The notes under the pieces: model-generated
The model's database searches: none
What the model was told of the DNA's origin: nothing
Seen by the model: only the letters and a program-made list of their open reading frames with translations
Part shown: positions 1 to 6,184 of the stretch, piece after piece
Layout: every line of letters starts with the position of its first letter
Numbering within the stretch: position 1 is the first letter of the stretch
From: Deltaproteobacteria bacterium
GTDB taxonomy: Bacteria > Desulfobacterota > Desulfarculia > Adiutricales > Adiutricaceae
DNA: 7,693 nt
Assembly (NCBI GenBank): GCA_031278835.1
Contig: JAITJP010000078.1
Location: 1-7,693 of the forward strand
Direction: 5' to 3'
Position numbers and translations under genes: made by a program

Positions 1-52
1 CTGGTTTTGATATTGGAACATAGCCCTGAAGCTTGGGCCGGGTCCTAAAAGC

Positions 53-1300
53 CTAGGGCTTTAAGGCGGCCGGGCTTGCTTCGAGTTTTGGGTCTTGGCG
101 GCCCTCGGCCACCCAGAGGGCCGCGCCCACTATGGAGAAGTGAAGAAACATCATCATCTTGTTGCCAAAAACGTAGTCGGTGATGCCGTTTAAAAATAAA
201 TGGCAGATGACCATAAAGGCCGACCAGGTCCAAAAGAAAGTCAGTTGGTCGGGACTTCGGCGGTAGGGCCAGAGGATTTTGACCGGCCGGGTGATAAAGT
301 AAAGAAAGGCCACCAGGCCAATTAGGCCCATTTCGGCCATGATGGTTAAAAAGACGTTGTGGGCGTGTTGAAAGGCTGATTTGGACGGGCGGACCCGTTT
401 TTCGACCGGGATATTGGGCTTGGCCGCCGGGCCCACGCCAAAGATTGGGTGTTCTTTAAAGACCTCGTAGCCGTGTTCCCAGTAGTTAAAACGCTCGGTA
501 TTGTTTAGGCTGAGGCTGGTTGGGGCGGTCATGTCTTTGAAACGGTCGATGATGGCCCCATTTTTGACAATATAAATCGAGCCCAGCAGGGCCAATAAAA
601 AGAAAAAGAGCCCGATGGCGTTTTTGAAATTTTTGTAATTGACCAGAAACATTACGGCGCAAAGGAAGGGCAGGCCCAGGAGGGTTATTCTGGTGCAGTT
701 ATTGATCATGGCCACGAAAGCGCCGGCCAAGGCCAGGAGAAAGAAAATGGTTTTAGCGATTTTTTTCCGTCCGTGGTCGCTTTGAGCCATGGCCAGGGCC
801 CCGACCATTAAGGGGGTAATTTGGATCAAGACCCCGCTTAGATCAATGATACCCAGGTAACTCATGGCCCGGACGCAGCTTAAGCAATAGTTAGCTTGTT
901 GAAAAGTGATCAGGCCAGTTAAAATTAAGCCGGCTCCATAACAATAGGGCAAGAAATAAATAAAATTGGGCCATTGGGACAGGGCCAGCCAGGTGACCGG
1001 TAAGGCCAGGAAAACGTATAAGTTAATGGATAAATAAGTAAGACTACGGAGGGGCTCGGAACCGATTAGGGCCGTTAAGAGATAAACGGCCAAAAAAATG
1101 GCCAGGCCCCTAAGCCACTCCAGGGGCAGGGGTTTGACTGGTTTTGACCAGCGCCGGCGGCCCTGGACCAGCCAGAGGCAGCCCCAAAGCAGCAAAAGCG
1201 GGTAACTGACGTTTATCCCGGCCCGGGAATAGGCTTGGGCTAGGCATAAGAACCCCAGGATGACAGGTCCGATGGCCGGCAGGATTCTGTGGATGGACAT
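53..1300 (-). CDS. O-antigen ligase / Wzy_C-family polysaccharide polymerase, inner membrane
   Basis: A 415-residue polytopic membrane protein with about a dozen hydrophobic segments (roughly 10-25, 61-79, 89-107, 113-133, 145-175, 181-222, 228-245, 318-336, 353-371, 381-398). The Wzy_C signature lies in the C-terminal half: Arg204 after a membrane segment (NCTRITLLGL), a soluble loop from about 250 to 315 with RFNYWEHGYEVF and HPIFGVGP (285-291), then HAHN at 312-315 followed by AEMGLIGL. Family members (WaaL, Wzy and related ligases) transfer or polymerise undecaprenyl-linked glycans on the periplasmic face; the loop His and the Arg match positions important in WaaL. Sequence alone does not separate ligase from polymerase or from a protein-glycosylating ligase. 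The ATG start is set by an AGGAGAG Shine-Dalgarno five or so bases upstream. The stop is TAG, and the frame stays open for 17 more codons to the window edge. No glycosyltransferase neighbours are visible. Confidence 0.85.
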   Translation of the reverse strand: MSIHRILPAIGPVILGFLCLAQAYSRAGINVSYPLLLLWGCLWLVQGRRRWSKPVKPLPLEWLRGLAIFLAVYLLTALIGSEPLRSLTYLSINLYVFLALPVTWLALSQWPNFIYFLPYCYGAGLILTGLITFQQANYCLSCVRAMSYLGIIDLSGVLIQITPLMVGALAMAQSDHGRKKIAKTIFFLLALAGAFVAMINNCTRITLLGLPFLCAVMFLVNYKNFKNAIGLFFFLLALLGSIYIVKNGAIIDRFKDMTAPTSLSLNNTERFNYWEHGYEVFKEHPIFGVGPAAKPNIPVEKRVRPSKSAFQHAHNVFLTIMAEMGLIGLVAFLYFITRPVKILWPYRRSPDQLTFFWTWSAFMVICHLFLNGITDYVFGNKMMMFLHFSIVGAALWVAEGRQDPKLEASPAALKP

Positions 1301-1358
1301 TAGCTCTCCTGGGATCTTTGTCGCTTAAGTCACCCTTATTTTTTTTAAAAATCTAAAG

Positions 1359-1394
1359 CCTTGACTTTAAAATAACTAAAAAATTAGTCCAAGG
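1359..1394. repeat. Imperfect inverted repeat in the gap between the ligase and redox genes
   Basis: CCTTGACT at 1359-1366 faces AGTCCAAGG at 1386-1394, complementary except for one bulged C, across an A/T-rich centre. It lies between the stop of the redox gene and the start of the O-antigen ligase gene, both on the minus strand. It could be a weak terminator for the first or an operator for the second. No convincing -35/-10 pair for the ligase gene was found in this 149-base gap, although a TATAAA-like hexamer is present on the minus strand near 1398-1403. Confidence 0.3.
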
Positions 1395-1449
1395 TAAATT
1401 TTATATGGGCTCAGCTCTGGTCAGGGGCCAAGGGCTAGGCCCAGCTGGC

Positions 1450-1929
1450 CTAGTGCTTGGTCTCTGGGGCCTCCAGACCGTTTAGGAGCTTGGCCAGTTG
1501 ATGGCCCAGTCTTTGTTCGAGGATGGCGTAAAGACTTTCCACGGCCGTGTAGACGTATTTTCCGCAGTGGTTGTGGTGTTCACCCCATTTGATTCGGGCG
1601 GTCAAGTATTGACAAGTGGTGGCCTTGTGTTTAATGACAAAAAGTTTTTCCAGTTCCTGGCGAAGCTGGGGCAGCTGGGGGTCATGGTCCAGAACTTTGG
1701 CCATGACCCGTCTTGAGCCCATCAGGGCCCCGCAGGGCACTTGAAAACCCAAACCAATGCGACGGATGGAAGGCTCCAGGCCGTCTAGGACCTGGGTGCC
1801 CAAATATTGGTCAAAAACGGTCACGACGGCCGTTTCGCAGTCCAGGCCTTCCTTGAATAAAGTCACCGCCCTGATGGCCAGATCGTTTACCGTGACCGGG
1901 AGATGGTTATTTTGGCGAGAGTTGGGCAA
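1450..1929 (-). CDS. C_GCAxxG_C_C family putative redox-active protein
   Basis: A 159-residue soluble protein with the spaced cysteines of the C_GCAxxG_C_C family: Cys31 (GLDCETAV), Cys66 in CGALMG (66-71), Cys106 (TTCQYL) and Cys122 (HHNHCGKYV). The family is annotated as redox-active, possibly metal- or Fe-S-binding, and is common in anaerobes; its reaction is unknown. The length is typical. The start is TTG: an in-frame TGA sits at 1938-1936, so no earlier start exists, and GAGGT at 1945-1941 serves as a slightly distant Shine-Dalgarno. An out-of-frame ATG at 1939 opens a 10-codon ORF that overlaps this start (stop at 1907). The stop is TAG, followed in frame by another TAG after four codons and then TGA. 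An iteron cluster lies directly upstream and may control the gene. Confidence 0.78.
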   Translation of the reverse strand: MPNSRQNNHLPVTVNDLAIRAVTLFKEGLDCETAVVTVFDQYLGTQVLDGLEPSIRRIGLGFQVPCGALMGSRRVMAKVLDHDPQLPQLRQELEKLFVIKHKATTCQYLTARIKWGEHHNHCGKYVYTAVESLYAILEQRLGHQLAKLLNGLEAPETKH

Positions 1930-1947
1930 AAGCGGTCATTACCTCGT

Positions 1948-2037
1948 GCGGGAAAAAAACTGGGCCAACATTGGGCCAACATTGGGCCAATGTTAGGCCA
2001 AAGGCCTTGAGAGGCGGGAAAAAATTGGGCCAATATT
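1948..2037. repeat. 11-bp iterons and duplicated module upstream of the redox gene
   Basis: TGGGCCAACAT occurs twice in perfect tandem (1961-1971, 1972-1982), then degenerates to TGGGCCAATGT (1983-1993) and TAGGCCAAAGG (1994-2004). GGCC cores start at 1963, 1974, 1985 and 1996, exactly 11 bases apart. A further copy, TGGGCCAATAT, lies at 2026-2036. The flank is also repeated: GCGGG, a run of 6-7 A and the TGGGCCAA core occur at 1948-1972 and again at 2014-2037. AACATTGG-G-CCAATGTT at 1978-1994 is a perfect 8-bp inverted repeat. Spacing near one helical turn in front of a start suggests cooperative binding by a regulator; that role is inferred. Confidence 0.65.
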
Positions 2038-2041
2038 AAGC

Positions 2042-2073
2042 AAAAGGCCTTCAGATTATCTCCTGAAGGCCTT
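2042..2073 (-). terminator. Probable intrinsic terminator downstream of tRNA-Gly
   Basis: A perfect 11-bp stem, AAGGCCTTCAG (2044-2054) with CTGAAGGCCTT (2063-2073), encloses an 8-base loop. Read on the minus strand it ends in four T residues, about 90 bases past the tRNA 3' end and before the redox gene. On the plus strand no T tract follows, so the minus orientation fits. The T tract is short, so efficiency is uncertain. Confidence 0.5.
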
Positions 2074-2091
2074 GTCTATCATCTCGAGCCA

Positions 2092-2134
2092 GCCGCCCAG
2101 GAAAGAAAAGGGATTTTTTCCAGGGTTGGGCGGC
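2092..2134. repeat. Inverted repeat between tRNA-Gly and its terminator
   Basis: GCCGCCCA (2092-2099) is complementary to TGGGCGGC (2127-2134), with an inner GGAAA (2100-2104) and TTTCC (2117-2121) that could extend the stem past a small bulge. In the tRNA-Gly transcript this would fold between the mature 3' end and the terminator, possibly as a trailer processing structure. That role is inferred. Confidence 0.35.
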
Positions 2135-2165
2135 CAGTTGAGCAAAGTTTTGATCTTAAATTTTC

Positions 2166-2240
<75 letters not shown>

Positions 2241-2314
2241 GGTAATTAAACGGTCAGGCCATCGGCCCCGAGCGGAAGTTTTTTAGACTAGGGTCCGTTC
2301 GAGGCGATTTGAAC

Positions 2315-2343
2315 TTTATAACCCAGCTTCGATCCCTTGTCAA
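2315..2343 (-). promoter_or_regulatory. Sigma70-type promoter of tRNA-Gly
   Basis: On the minus strand TTGACA (2343-2338) is followed after exactly 17 bases by TATAAA (2320-2315). This is a consensus -35 and a five-of-six -10, and would start transcription near 2308, upstream of the tRNA 5' end at 2240. Confidence 0.82.
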
Positions 2344-2586
2344 CCCCAAATTTCTAGCTCCGATGCTGGGTCTTTGTCTTAAAAAACCAAGTTTTTTATT
2401 GATAAAATCTTTTATAAGTGATATTTAAACCGATATATCAAGATAATGTTAGAGTAAAGACTGATAAATAATCTCGACCAGAAATTTTTGTCTAATCGGG
2501 TTAAAAGCCTAAACCGAATGTAATTCTGGGTTGATTCAAAAGACGGAAAAAGACACGCTTGTATTGTCAGAAACAGGCTGGCCCGG
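2344..2586. other. Non-coding gap between divergent tRNA-Gly and 2664 promoters
   Basis: An A/T-rich stretch between two divergent promoters. It holds one small perfect hairpin, TAAAAAAC-CAA-GTTTTTTA at 2380-2398, with no gene reading into it from either side. A minus-strand frame of 63 codons across 2412-2603 has no start signal or recognisable protein and is not called. I see nothing else here. Confidence 0.5.
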
Positions 2587-2615
2587 TTGACTGGGTGGAG
2601 CATTTTTGTTACAAT
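2587..2615 (+). promoter_or_regulatory. Sigma70-type promoter of the 2664 gene
   Basis: TTGACT (2587-2592), a 17-base spacer and TACAAT (2610-2615) each match the sigma70 consensus at five of six positions. Transcription would begin near 2622, giving a leader of about 42 bases before the ATG at 2664. Confidence 0.72.
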
Positions 2616-2663
2616 TTTTGACGTGAATGAGCAAAATGGCCTTAGAGCGTCCAGGTGGGTCTA

Positions 2664-2999
2664 ATGGATTTGGCGGCATTCTTGGCACCTGGTGTCCATC
2701 CCGTCTACAAGGTTGGTAATTCCTTTGACCATGATCCGTGGGGGCACCTCTTGTGTCGAGCCGACGGCCGGGTTTCCTGGATTTGCAAAGGCCCGACCCC
2801 GGCCGGTCATCGTTTGGTTTTAACCTTAAAAGTTCCCGGCTATCGTTTGGATCTAGATGGCAGCTTGTCCCAGGCCCTGGAGTCAAACCTGGAGGCCGAA
2901 GCCTGGGTGGTTTTGTCCGGCGAGGTCAGAAGCTGTCGTTGGTTTCAAGGCGAATATTATTCCCTGCGATTTGCCCGGCTAGTCAGGGTCATGGATTAG
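2664..2999 (+). CDS. Unrecognised 111-residue protein
   Basis: I do not recognise this protein. It has no signal peptide or membrane segment and looks cytosolic. The composition is tryptophan- and cysteine-containing (Trp26, 39, 81, 93; Cys31, 41, 91), with alternating hydrophobic stretches (RLVLTLKVPGYRLDL, AWVVLSGEVRS, YYSLRFARLVRV) that suggest a small mostly beta fold. The ATG at 2664 is preferred over an in-frame GTG at 2655 because AGGTGGG precedes the ATG at normal distance and would overlap the GTG. Codon use matches the neighbours, and a strong promoter lies just upstream, so expression is likely. The stop is TAG; 15 codons later the frame meets TAA. A frame on the opposite strand (2536-2886) is an unlikely protein. 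The neighbours give no functional clue. Confidence 0.65.
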   Translation: MDLAAFLAPGVHPVYKVGNSFDHDPWGHLLCRADGRVSWICKGPTPAGHRLVLTLKVPGYRLDLDGSLSQALESNLEAEAWVVLSGEVRSCRWFQGEYYSLRFARLVRVMD

Positions 3000-3098
3000 G
3001 GCTCAGAGGCATGGGATTTTTGGACTTTGGTAAAGGCCAGCCACTTATTAGCTTAAATGAGTAAAATATAGATAGTTTTGAAGGCTGGGGCCGGGTGA

Positions 3099-3142
3099 TT
3101 TTTTTCGTTTTTTCGCCTTTTTTCGCGAAAAAACGAAAAAAA
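3099..3142. repeat. Perfect 18-bp inverted repeat built of T-runs and CG steps
   Basis: TTTTTTTCGTTTTTTCGC (3099-3116) is exactly complementary to 3125-3142, with an 8-base loop CTTTTTTC. Neither strand has a T tract after the stem, so it is not a classic intrinsic terminator, although it sits about 100 bases past the 2664 gene and about 50 bases before the promoter region of cheZ. It could form a long RNA hairpin or a cruciform. Confidence 0.7.
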
Positions 3143-3166
3143 GCAAAAGGCCCCCAGGGGTGACCG

Positions 3167-3194
3167 TAAAGTTGGGATTTTTCATAGGGGATAG
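3167..3194 (+). promoter_or_regulatory. Possible sigma28 (FliA-type) promoter of cheZ
   Basis: TAAAGTTG (3167-3174) matches the flagellar sigma -35 TAAAGTTT at seven of eight positions. GGGGATAG (3187-3194) matches the -10 GCCGATAA at five of eight, with a 12-base spacer instead of 11. A chemotaxis gene is a typical sigma28 target. The same AGGGGAT could instead be the ribosome binding site of the small ORF at 3196; both uses at once are unlikely. Confidence 0.35.
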
Positions 3195-3195
3195 T

Positions 3196-3294
3196 ATGGA
3201 TCAACGCCGAAGGATGGATGGAAGCCTGGCCAAACAAAAAGGCTTTGTACTCATGGCCGATTCTGGACCAGAGAGGACGGAAAGACTCATATGA
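3196..3294 (+). CDS. Possible 32-residue small protein or leader peptide overlapping cheZ
   Basis: An ATG at 3196 preceded by AGGGG at good spacing opens 32 codons and ends in TGA at 3292-3294, giving an ATGA overlap with the cheZ start at 3291. That layout is typical of translational coupling. The peptide begins MDQRRRMDG, is rich in Arg and Lys, and has no membrane segment or known motif. Against it: codons such as CGA, AGA, ATA and GTA are less like the neighbouring genes, and its ribosome site coincides with a sigma28-like -10. It may be a coupling leader, a real small protein, or chance. Confidence 0.35.
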   Translation: MDQRRRMDGSLAKQKGFVLMADSGPERTERLI

Positions 3295-4949
3295 GTGAAA
3301 ATCCCCCGGTAATCGGATTTGAGCTGGGTGTTGGGGAGTTCCGGATCGTCACCCCCGAAGCGATTTACCACATCAAAGTCCTGCCCGAATTGATCACGGC
3401 CAATACCAAGCTGGGCGTGGTTAGTTCCCAAGCCCCCCAAGAACCGGTGGTTTTAAGCGCCCCGGCTCCGCTGGCCGACCCGGTTCAGTCCCAGATCGCC
3501 ACGGCCGATCATAATTTTTTCCAAGAAATATCCCAAGAATTGTTCGATTCCGTGGGCCAATTGGCTCGCCAGCTCTCGGTTTCCGTGACCGAACTGCCGG
3601 CCGTGGCCCCGGGCACGGATTTAACCAAGACCGGAGCCGATCTGGAGGACGCCAAAGGCCAGCTGGAGGAAGTAGTCGAGCTGACCGAAAAGGCCTCCAT
3701 GACCATCATGGACCTGGCCGATCAAATTCAAGCTGACATGAATAACTTAAACTCGCAGATGTCGGCCTTGAACAATTTGGAATCCCTTTTGGAGATCAAA
3801 GGCTCCGGGGCGGCCCAGGGCGCCGCCCTGGCTGGGGGCGGAGAGACTGGTGGCATGGGCGGGAGCGGCCTGGCCGGTCAGGTCAGATTGTCCCAGGAAT
3901 TTTTGGACAAGTTTGACCAGATTCAAAATTTCATCGACAACTTTGGCAGTCAGGCCCAGGAGGTGGTCGAGATCGAGCCGGCCCTGGAAGAAGCCGAGCC
4001 GGAGCTTGAAGAGGCTCAGAGCGTGGTGGTCTTTGACCTGGACGTGGTTTTTCAAACCCTTTATGAGTTTTGCACCAACGAGTCGGTCAAATCTCATATC
4101 AAGGCCATGCGGGACGGCAACGAGGAAGGGCAGTTTAAGACTCAATTAATTGAGCAAGAACTCTCCATTCAGTCGGCCAGCCTGGAACCCGATGACGGCT
4201 TTTATAACTTTCCCATCCCGGGGCTTTTAAGGCTCCTTTACGCCAACACCTCGGTTGAGGATTTTAAAAACACCCTAAAAAAGATGAACCAAACCGTGGA
4301 GAGCATCTTTTTGGAAAACAATTTGCCGGTGGAGGGCAAGGAAGAAATTATTGTCCCCGAGCCTAAGGCGGCTAAAGTCGAGGCCGCTCCCAAAGTGGCC
4401 AATCCCGTGCCGGCCCCCAGCTTTGAGGACATGAGGCAATTGGGCCAGATGTTCAAAGAACTGGAAGAACTTTTGCCGCCTCAAGGTCAGGCTGAGGCCG
4501 AAGCCGGGGCCGAGGCCCCGGGCGGTCATGAGGCCCCGGGGCCGGGTTACGCGGCCATTCCCTTGGCCGATCGCGACACCATAGTTCAGACCATCTCGGC
4601 TTCGGAAGCCTTGATTAAAAACACCTCGACTCATTTGACCCATATCATGGAGGCCTTGTCCTTTCAAGACCTTTCCGGTCAGCGCATAAAAAAGATCGTT
4701 AATTTGATTAGCGAAATACAGGTGCAGTTACTAAGCCTTCTGGTTTCGGTTAACTCGAAAATCAAGGCCCATCACGAGACGCCGAGCCTGGTTAGGCCCA
4801 AGGAAGAACGCGAGAAAGTGGCCCAGGCCGAGGTCGATAAGATGCTGGAAAAACTCACGGCCGAACCCTCGGAACTCAAGGGCCCTGGGGCAGAAAATAG
4901 GCTCGATCAAGGGGCGGTCAACGATTTGTTGGCCCAGCTTGGCTTTTAA
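3291..4949 (+). CDS. cheZ: CheZ-family CheY-phosphate phosphatase with a large insertion
   Basis: CheZ removes phosphate from CheY-P to end the chemotactic signal. The conserved parts are all visible: an N-terminal helix resembling the E. coli CheZ first long helix (DAKGQLEEVVELTEKA, about 120-136), the catalytic helix with SFQDLSGQRIKKIV carrying Asp460 and Gln464 (equivalents of E. coli Asp143 and Gln147), and the C-terminal CheY-binding tail AVNDLLAQLGF (542-552). The protein has 552 residues against 214 in E. coli. Roughly 290 extra residues separate the two core helices: a Gly-rich linker (171-197), an acidic stretch (227-242), a helical block with FDLDVVFQTLYEFCTNESVKSHI (248-270) and a Pro/Ala/Glu linker (350-425). 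About 100 further residues precede the first helix. GGAAAG lies six bases before the ATG. No other chemotaxis gene is adjacent. Confidence 0.88.
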   Translation: MSENPPVIGFELGVGEFRIVTPEAIYHIKVLPELITANTKLGVVSSQAPQEPVVLSAPAPLADPVQSQIATADHNFFQEISQELFDSVGQLARQLSVSVTELPAVAPGTDLTKTGADLEDAKGQLEEVVELTEKASMTIMDLADQIQADMNNLNSQMSALNNLESLLEIKGSGAAQGAALAGGGETGGMGGSGLAGQVRLSQEFLDKFDQIQNFIDNFGSQAQEVVEIEPALEEAEPELEEAQSVVVFDLDVVFQTLYEFCTNESVKSHIKAMRDGNEEGQFKTQLIEQELSIQSASLEPDDGFYNFPIPGLLRLLYANTSVEDFKNTLKKMNQTVESIFLENNLPVEGKEEIIVPEPKAAKVEAAPKVANPVPAPSFEDMRQLGQMFKELEELLPPQGQAEAEAGAEAPGGHEAPGPGYAAIPLADRDTIVQTISASEALIKNTSTHLTHIMEALSFQDLSGQRIKKIVNLISEIQVQLLSLLVSVNSKIKAHHETPSLVRPKEEREKVAQAEVDKMLEKLTAEPSELKGPGAENRLDQGAVNDLLAQLGF

Positions 4950-4968
4950 AGGGCCGCTTTAGCCCTTT
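4948..4968 (+). terminator. Weak terminator-like hairpin at the cheZ stop
   Basis: AAAGGGC (4948-4954) pairs with GCCCTTT (4962-4968) around a 7-base loop and overlaps the TAA stop codon. Only three T residues follow, then a second GC palindrome GGCCCTGGGCC (4969-4979). Termination here would be weak; a long T tract appears only at 5010-5017. Confidence 0.35.
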
Positions 4969-4991
4969 GGCCCTGGGCCTAAATGGCTAAC

Positions 4992-5022
4992 TTGGTCCTA
5001 AATAGTTTATTTTTTTTATAAT
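4992..5022 (+). promoter_or_regulatory. Possible promoter of the LpoA-like gene
   Basis: A perfect -10 hexamer TATAAT lies at 5017-5022 within an A/T-rich stretch. The best -35 is a poor TTGGTC at 4992-4997 with a long 19-base spacer. A start near 5029 would leave about 55 bases of leader, and GAGG (5075-5078) serves as ribosome site for the ATG at 5084. Confidence 0.35.
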
Positions 5023-5083
5023 TTTCTCTGTTATATTGGTCTTGCCACAGGTTTTGGTAAGTAATATATCATTTGAGGACTAA

Positions 5084-6163
5084 ATGTTTAACTTGTCCAA
5101 ACGATATAAGTTATTTGGTCTTTTGCTGGCGGCCTTGCTTTTCATGGCTTGTGTTCCGATGTTTGAATCCTCGGGCCCCTTTAGTGCCACGCCCGTTTCC
5201 ACCTCCAGCCAAGCCGACCAAGCCTACGATCGGGGCGATTACCGGGCCGCGGCCCTGGCCTATAAAAAACTTTTGGATCAAGAAGCGGCCGGGCCCAGGC
5301 GGGAAACCTTATTGGGCATGTACGGTCTTTCCAGCGAAAGGGCCGGCCAATATCTACAAGCGGCCCAGGCCTATCAAAACCTAATAGCCCAATATCCCAA
5401 TAGCCAGTACGCCGCCACGGTAAAAATCAGGATCCCGGATCTCTACCTCTTGGCCAATCGGCCGGCTGAGGCCTTAAGCCTGGCCGAGGCTTTGATTCAA
5501 AGCGAGTCGGTGGCCGCCGCCAAGGCCGCCCTTAGGCTGTCCTCGGGCCGGGCCCAGTATTTGCAGGGTAAGTTTCGGGACGCCTTGGTCAATTTTATTT
5601 TGGCCATTGGCGGGGCCACCACCGTGGTCAGGGAGGCCGCCCAAAGGGGCTTGGAAGCCAGTTTATTACACTTAAACGAAGCCGGTTTAATTGAAGTTCA
5701 GCGCCAGTATGGCCAGAATTATCCCGGCCCCGAGGCCAGCTGGTATCTGGCCAGGCAGGCCGCCTTGGCCGGAAATCAAAGCCTTTTTACTGAAAGGGCC
5801 GATTATTTTAGGCGTTATTTTGGCTCCCACCCCTGGGGGGCCAAATTGGAAGCCTTGCGACTGGATCCTAATTCCGCCGAGGCCAGGGCCCCGGGCTCAG
5901 ACTATGACCCCAAACCGGTTTTGGCCAGTTTTGGTGACGGGCTTAGACCGGCCGGCAGCCCCTCGCTGGGGCCCTTAACTGGGCTTAAGGGCCAGGCCGT
6001 CATCGTGGCCTTGTTGCCTTTGTCAGACCCCTCCAGTGGTAAATTTAGTCAAGACATCTTGGCCGGACTTAAGTTGGCCTTAAACCATCTAAGCCCCAAA
6101 GTCACCGTGGAAACCATGGATTCTGGCGGTGATGCCTCGCTGGTGGTCAAGCTGGTCTCCTAG
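5084..6163 (+). CDS. LpoA-like penicillin-binding-protein-activator lipoprotein, N-terminal part up to the amber codon
   Basis: Residues 1-359 of a gene that continues in the same frame to 7069. A basic start and hydrophobic segment (KRYKLFGLLLAALLFMAC) end at Cys23, a lipoprotein signal with a loose lipobox (Phe at -3, Met at -2). Residues 43 to about 250 are Ala-rich helical TPR-like repeats (QAYDRGDYRAAALAYKKLL, GQYLQAAQAYQNLIAQYP). From about 302 the first strand and helix of a periplasmic-binding fold begin (AVIVALLPLSDPSSGKFSQDILAGLKLAL). TPR plus Peripla_BP_6 is the LpoA architecture, an outer-membrane lipoprotein that activates peptidoglycan synthase PBP1a; deltaproteobacterial relatives are often labelled ABC substrate-binding proteins. 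If translation stops at TAG 6161, the product keeps the lipid anchor and TPR region but loses most of the binding fold. GAGG precedes the ATG by five bases. Confidence 0.8.
   Translation: MFNLSKRYKLFGLLLAALLFMACVPMFESSGPFSATPVSTSSQADQAYDRGDYRAAALAYKKLLDQEAAGPRRETLLGMYGLSSERAGQYLQAAQAYQNLIAQYPNSQYAATVKIRIPDLYLLANRPAEALSLAEALIQSESVAAAKAALRLSSGRAQYLQGKFRDALVNFILAIGGATTVVREAAQRGLEASLLHLNEAGLIEVQRQYGQNYPGPEASWYLARQAALAGNQSLFTERADYFRRYFGSHPWGAKLEALRLDPNSAEARAPGSDYDPKPVLASFGDGLRPAGSPSLGPLTGLKGQAVIVALLPLSDPSSGKFSQDILAGLKLALNHLSPKVTVETMDSGGDASLVVKLVS
6161..6163 (+). other. In-frame amber codon within the LpoA-like gene
   Basis: Codon 360 reads TCC-TAG-GCC. The same frame then runs open for 301 codons to TAA at 7067-7069 with the protein family continuing on both sides: VVKLVS before, AASRPEVLAIVGPLTS after. 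A single C to T change of CAG (Gln) would create it, and TCC-CAG-GCC would contain CCAGG, the target of Dcm-type cytosine methylation and a known deamination hotspot. Suppression, pyrrolysine insertion or sequencing error are the alternatives. Confidence 0.9.
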
Positions 6164-6184
6164 GCCGCCTCTAGGCCCGAGGTC

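Noticed and set aside
1948..2037. Iteron array as a CRISPR or replication origin
   Set aside because: The units are 11 bp with no unique spacers, and no cas, repA or dnaA gene or DnaA boxes are seen nearby; a gene-regulatory site is simpler.
2412..2603. Minus-strand 63-codon frame
   Set aside because: It lies in an A/T-rich gap, has no ribosome site or recognisable protein, and overlaps the promoter of the plus-strand 2664 gene.
2623..2664. A 13-codon GTG leader ORF with TAATG overlap to the 2664 gene
   Set aside because: It would begin at the predicted transcription start with no ribosome site, so it is more likely chance, although leaderless translation cannot be excluded.
2536..2886. Minus-strand 116-codon frame opposite the 2664 gene
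   Set aside because: Its composition (many Pro, Arg, Asp and Gly) is that of a shadow of the GC-rich plus-strand codons; the plus frame has promoter, ribosome site and matching codon use.
2989..3237. Minus-strand 82-codon frame across the inverted repeat
   Set aside because: It reads through the T-run hairpin to give low-complexity Phe/Lys sequence and has no start signal.
3747..4667. Long frames antisense to cheZ (3747-4145 and 4275-4667)
   Set aside because: They are fully inside cheZ, whose catalytic and C-terminal motifs fix the real frame; the antisense products match nothing I recognise.
5042..5070. TTGCCA-N17-TATATC as promoter of the LpoA-like gene
   Set aside because: Transcription would start near 5077, inside the GAGG ribosome site, leaving no usable leader for the ATG at 5084.
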